This document shows, piece by piece, positions 62,733-64,000 of a stretch of DNA of 64,000 nucleotides. The notes under the pieces were generated by a model. The model made no database searches, was not told the origin of the DNA, and saw only the letters and a program-made list of their open reading frames with translations. Source of the DNA: CAZMZW01 sp964571135 (GTDB taxonomy: Bacteria > Chloroflexota > Anaerolineae > Anaerolineales > Anaerolineaceae); contig CAZMZW010000003.1 of assembly GCA_964571135.1 (NCBI GenBank), positions 248,001 to 312,000 of the forward strand. Direction: 5' to 3'. The position numbers were made by a program, and so were the translations under genes. The first letter of the stretch is position 1; every line of letters begins with the position of its first letter.

Positions 62733-63389
62733 TTAATTGAATCTTAGTAGCAGTTGTGAGAGGGGCAAATTTGCCAGAGAATCGAGAATCAAATCAGCTT
62801 GGTCTAATTGCAGCAAACGGGTAATTTGATTAGGAACAGCCACGCAGAAAATCCCGGCAGCTTTCGCAGCAGAAATACCATTGGTTGAATCTTCAAATGC
62901 GATTACTTCGACAGGCTTCAATTGAAGAGATTTCAATGCAAGATTATAAAGCGCGGGAGAAGGTTTTGAGATCTTTGTTTCATCAACTGTATGAATGAAA
63001 TTAAATGAATTTTCTATCCCCAACCTTATTAAATGACCTCTAACCCAGGTTCTTTCTGCGCTTGAAGCAATTGCAGTTTGCAGGTTTAATTGGTTTGCAG
63101 ATTTCAAATAATCAAGTATGCCTGGCTGAATGGATTGTTTTTCGATAAGTTCTTTTTCAAGGTGCAGCCATTCTTGAAGTATTCCATCTAAATTCAGCGA
63201 AGGAGCCAAATTTACCAGATTTCTTGCCGGTCCGCTAAATTCATAAACCGAACCTATAGCTGAGGCATATTCACTAAAATCAAATTCCTGCCCATACTTT
63301 TTATATATTTTTACCCAGGCAATCACGTCAGGCGTTTCTGTATCCAAAATTAATCCATCAAAATCAAAAATCAATCCTTTAATTGTCAT
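62733..63389 (-). CDS. HAD phosphatase, beta-phosphoglucomutase-like
   Basis: This 218-residue HAD-superfamily protein has motif I DFDGLILDTE, SSAERTWV for motif II, the Lys in SKPSPALY and motif IV AFEDSTNGISAAKAAG. This subfamily includes beta-phosphoglucomutase and sugar phosphatases. Function cannot be narrowed further. Confidence 0.88.
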   Translation of the reverse strand: MTIKGLIFDFDGLILDTETPDVIAWVKIYKKYGQEFDFSEYASAIGSVYEFSGPARNLVNLAPSLNLDGILQEWLHLEKELIEKQSIQPGILDYLKSANQLNLQTAIASSAERTWVRGHLIRLGIENSFNFIHTVDETKISKPSPALYNLALKSLQLKPVEVIAFEDSTNGISAAKAAGIFCVAVPNQITRLLQLDQADLILDSLANLPLSQLLLRFN

Positions 63390-63869
63390 TAATTATTTCC
63401 CATTCAAAAAAAATTAAACCTAAATATACTTATCCTCCAATTTAGTGAAAAGAGATAATTTCAAAGTTATCTTCAAATCTCTTCGGAGAAAATAATCACG
63501 ATGCATTGGGAACGTTGTCCATTGGCACTATGTATTTCTTGAAGAGAACGATCCTTGGGATGGTGGCCAAATACATAGATTCCATTGGCGAAAAGAGATG
63601 AAGAGATGTGTTCACCTTTGATTCCGCAAAAGGATTCTTTTTTCCAAAAGAAATTTACTAGTTCTTATTCCCGGATGATTATAATCGGATGCTTTTTTAA
63701 TCTGTTAACTTTCATTGGATTAAATATGAATGAATAGCATTGACAATGACATTTTACCAGAAGCAGTAATTACGAAAGCACTTGCTTTAATTGATCTTCC
63801 TGCCTTAATAAATTAATAATAAATTGGGTGTTAAAATAGTAGGATTCTGAAAAAAGGTAGCTATTTAAT
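63390..63869. other. Gene-free stretch with a decayed coding remnant and the pfkA promoter
   Basis: No intact gene in these 480 bases. On the minus strand a 63-codon frame (63473-63664) reads like protein (SLFANGIYVFGHHPKD, CIVIIFSEE) but has no start codon or ribosome site, so it looks like a remnant. A plus-strand TGT-TAAAAT at 63829-63837 is a likely pfkA promoter. Confidence 0.4.
63829..63837 (+). promoter_or_regulatory. Extended -10 promoter before the second phosphofructokinase gene
   Basis: TGT-TAAAAT lies 32 bases before the ATG at 63870. It repeats the extended -10 wording seen before hisS and mreB. No clear -35. Confidence 0.5.
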
Positions 63870-64000
63870 ATGAAAAGAATTGCAGTACTTACCAGTGGGG
63901 GAGATGCTCCCGGAATGAATGCGGCGATCAGAGCTGTTGTGAGAACAGGAATACGAAATGGATTTGAAGTTTATGGAGTCCGATTGGGTTATTCTGGCCT
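63870..64000 (+). CDS. pfkA: 6-phosphofructokinase PfkA, N-terminal part
   Basis: The 43 visible codons begin MKRIAVLTSGGDAPGMN, the classical PfkA N-terminus with its SGGDAPGMN nucleotide loop. The gene runs off the window. AAAAAGG lies 12 bases before the ATG. It is a second PFK besides the divergent one at 40624-41739. Confidence 0.92.
   Translation, partial: MKRIAVLTSGGDAPGMNAAIRAVVRTGIRNGFEVYGVRLGYSG

Noticed and set aside
1..64000. CRISPR arrays, rRNA genes, intact insertion sequences
   Set aside because: No regular spacer-repeat pattern, rRNA sequence or transposase was seen.

Overview
The window looks like chromosomal DNA of an anaerobic, fermentative bacterium. A cytosolic [NiFe] hydrogenase with NAD(H)- and ferredoxin-type electron modules, a Suf-type scaffold, two phosphofructokinases, and the overall flavour of the proteins suggest Chloroflexota (Anaerolineae-like). 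That placement is an impression from the proteins, not a phylogenetic result. The first 20 kb is almost all minus strand, the 50-60 kb part is almost all plus strand, and the middle is mixed. No CRISPR array, intact insertion sequence, rRNA or replication origin was seen.

Region by region. 1-0.5 kb: end of a sufS-like gene and sufU. 0.5-2 kb: a PIG-L deacetylase and a methyltransferase. 2-20.5 kb: the main feature, a run of 20 minus-strand genes. Read in transcription order they are DRTGG protein, CBS/HATPase protein, DRTGG protein, PHP phosphoesterase, NuoE-like (HydC), stand-alone HATPase, [2Fe-2S] ferredoxin, NuoF-like with C-terminal ferredoxin (HydB), a second NuoE, a second NuoF, NuoG-like (HydA), [NiFe] small subunit, [NiFe] large subunit, maturation protease, then hypA-B-F-C-D-E. 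The accessory set is the one usually found with electron-bifurcating [FeFe] hydrogenases, but the catalytic subunits are [NiFe]. The best reading is a soluble, multi-flavin, possibly electron-bifurcating [NiFe] hydrogenase with a complete local maturation set.

20.5-26 kb: hisS followed by tRNA-His, a candidate structured RNA present in two diverged copies around a metallophosphatase gene, a DEAD-box helicase and an orphan gene. 26-34.9 kb: a membrane glycosyltransferase-like protein, a lipoprotein, a membrane GGDEF-EAL protein, and a sugar kinase/aldolase pair. 35-42.4 kb: typA with an unusual leader, a cysteine desulfurase/thioredoxin-like membrane protein/HAD trio, a 50-residue protein with mobB, a phosphofructokinase, an ASCH protein and tRNA-Gly. 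42.4-45.5 kb: an AT-rich accessory patch with a nuclease-like gene, a DUF4145 gene, a broken integrase and a lipoprotein. 45.5-50 kb: two YegP-like proteins, an MFS transporter and a PLDc_N/ABC ATPase/ABC permease operon.

50.3-60.3 kb: a dihydrolipoamide dehydrogenase-like flavoprotein, then a cell-shape and division cluster (mreB, mreC, mreD, PBP2, minD, minE, rodA, with no minC), gltX and tRNA-Gln. 60.4-64 kb: relA/spoT, a HAD phosphatase, a decayed stretch and the start of a second phosphofructokinase gene. Several plus- and minus-strand units share an extended -10 promoter of the form TGN-TAWAAT. Bidirectional hairpin terminators mark some unit ends.
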